Origin: Macrosoma leucophasiata | Taxonomy: Eukaryota; Arthropoda; Insecta; Lepidoptera; Hedylidae | Length of the DNA stretch: 64,000 nt | NCBI GenBank assembly: GCA_036365455.1 | Contig: JAWQUS010000017.1 | Location: 4,960,001 to 5,024,000 of the forward strand | Reading direction: 5' to 3' | Shown: positions 63,346-64,000 of the stretch, one piece after another | Layout: every line of letters starts with the position of its first letter | Position numbering within the stretch: position 1 is the stretch's first letter | Position numbers and translations under genes: made by a program | The notes under the pieces: model-generated | The model's input: only the letters and a program-made list of their open reading frames with translations | What the model was told of the DNA's origin: nothing | Databases searched by the model: none

Positions 63346-63421
63346 GGGCTACGATAGCTTAGTGGTAAAGCGCCTGGACTGGTTATCCTGAAGTCGCAGA
63401 TGCGATCCCTTCCCGAAGTCT
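63346..63421 (+). tRNA. Degenerate tRNA-like sequence
   Basis: GATAGCTTAGTGGTAAAGCG retains a good A box. CTGGACTGGTTATCCTGAAG gives the anticodon-arm region and GCAGATGCGATCCC a weakened T arm. It ends CCCGAAGTCTAATTTCC. The acceptor 5' strand (GGGCTACG) does not pair with the 3' strand (CGAAGTC), so it is a pseudogene. Confidence 0.45.
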
Positions 63422-63424
63422 AAT

Positions 63425-64000
63425 TTCCATTTTTTCTCTCATTTCTTAAATCATCTTTCGCTCTCAAAAATATAAGTAAAACGATAAGACATAAAAACCT
63501 TAAAAGATTAATAGGGACACATACTAAAGACACATTCCTTAAATTTAATAAAATAGACGAGCGTCTCCCGCCTTTCACTCTAATTTTATCAAGGCACGTT
63601 CACATAAAATGATTAATGCGTAAAGAAAAATCAATTTGCAGCGTGAATGGCTCGTCAGTAGTTATAATTGACGTACGTGACGAAAGTCTCGAATAACCGG
63701 CTTGCGTGATATATTACTGTTGCGTTATTCTCTTATTTCTAGGGTTCCGTAGCTATAAAGACGAAATATAACCCTTAGTGCATCACTTCACTAGCCCTTT
63801 TGATCCGTTTAAACCATTTTGTCAAGAATACGTAAAGGTATCGAGTTGAAATTGATGACTACTTACTCTTAGAGATGTTTAAAAATCAATCTAGTTTAAA
63901 ATGTCTCTCATGAATTCGGAATCGTGCATTTTAAAATTATTGTTATATTGTGCACAAAAAGTCATCTTTGGCTCTCTCTCAAAAAAAATGTATGAAACAG
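63425..64000. other. No recognisable gene
   Basis: AT-rich to the end. GGGTTCCGTAGCTATAAAGACG at 63741 resembles a family K terminal. Confidence 0.35.

Overview
The window is AT-rich, repeat-dense, intergenic or intronic nuclear DNA of an insect, almost certainly a moth or butterfly (Lepidoptera). The basis is the mixture of repeat families, which I recognise from Lepidoptera: a tRNA-derived SINE with the core ACGTTAAGCCGTCGGTCCCGG, the short retroposon ending in TGCTTGTTTGCCACTT-N-ATAAAA, Penelope-like, RTE-like, CR1-like and jockey-like retrotransposons, and a gypsy-group errantivirus of the TED/17.6 type. There is no bacterial gene, operon, rRNA gene or CRISPR array. No confidently identified host protein-coding gene is present. 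Two plus-strand segments, 9877-9937 and 62890-62976, look like host exons with phase-compatible splice sites.

Layout. 0.7-7.1 kb: an RTE-like reverse-transcriptase fragment, copies of repeat families A (short A-tailed retroposon), B (tRNA-headed SINE) and S (another SINE), and a local tandem duplication at 3.5-4.6 kb. 7.3-7.85 kb: two tRNA-like genes in opposite orientation, each inside a longer conserved unit. 8.1-14.6 kb: nested insertions with intact target-site duplications, a candidate first coding exon at 9.88 kb, a 1-kb direct duplication, and two inverted-repeat DNA elements. 15.0-17.1 kb: a nearly intact Penelope-like element on the minus strand. 17.3-19.2 kb: a decayed CR1-like LINE followed by a second RTE fragment. 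20-35 kb: mostly old interspersed repeats, a pair of duplicated 19-codon open frames at 23.0 and 23.6 kb, a better-preserved CR1-like LINE 3' end at 26.2-27.0 kb, a 117-bp inverted-repeat element at 33.9 kb, and two tandem tRNA-like units at 35.1-35.5 kb. 36.07-39.96 kb: an internally deleted errantivirus with both LTRs. 40.35-41.25 kb: a non-autonomous hAT element with an 8-bp target duplication. 43-58 kb: further MITEs, SINEs and short repeats. 59.2-61.85 kb: a decayed GC-rich jockey-like LINE on the minus strand. 62.9 kb: a candidate internal exon, followed by two degenerate tRNA-like sequences.

How the parts work together. The retroposon families appear to pair with autonomous elements present here. 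Family B ends in the same hairpin-plus-GCGTGAAG tail as the RTE-like fragments. Family A ends in a tail resembling that of the CR1-like LINE at 27.0 kb. These pairings suggest the short elements use the reverse transcriptases of the long ones. The most unusual component is the tRNA-like gene carried in a longer repeated unit (period 307 bp where it is tandem). It keeps A-box, B-box and a T-run terminator in four well-preserved copies, plus three degenerate relatives elsewhere in the window.

Limits: family names were assigned by eye, repeat boundaries are approximate unless a target-site duplication is quoted, and the short families lettered A to N are labels used only in this annotation.
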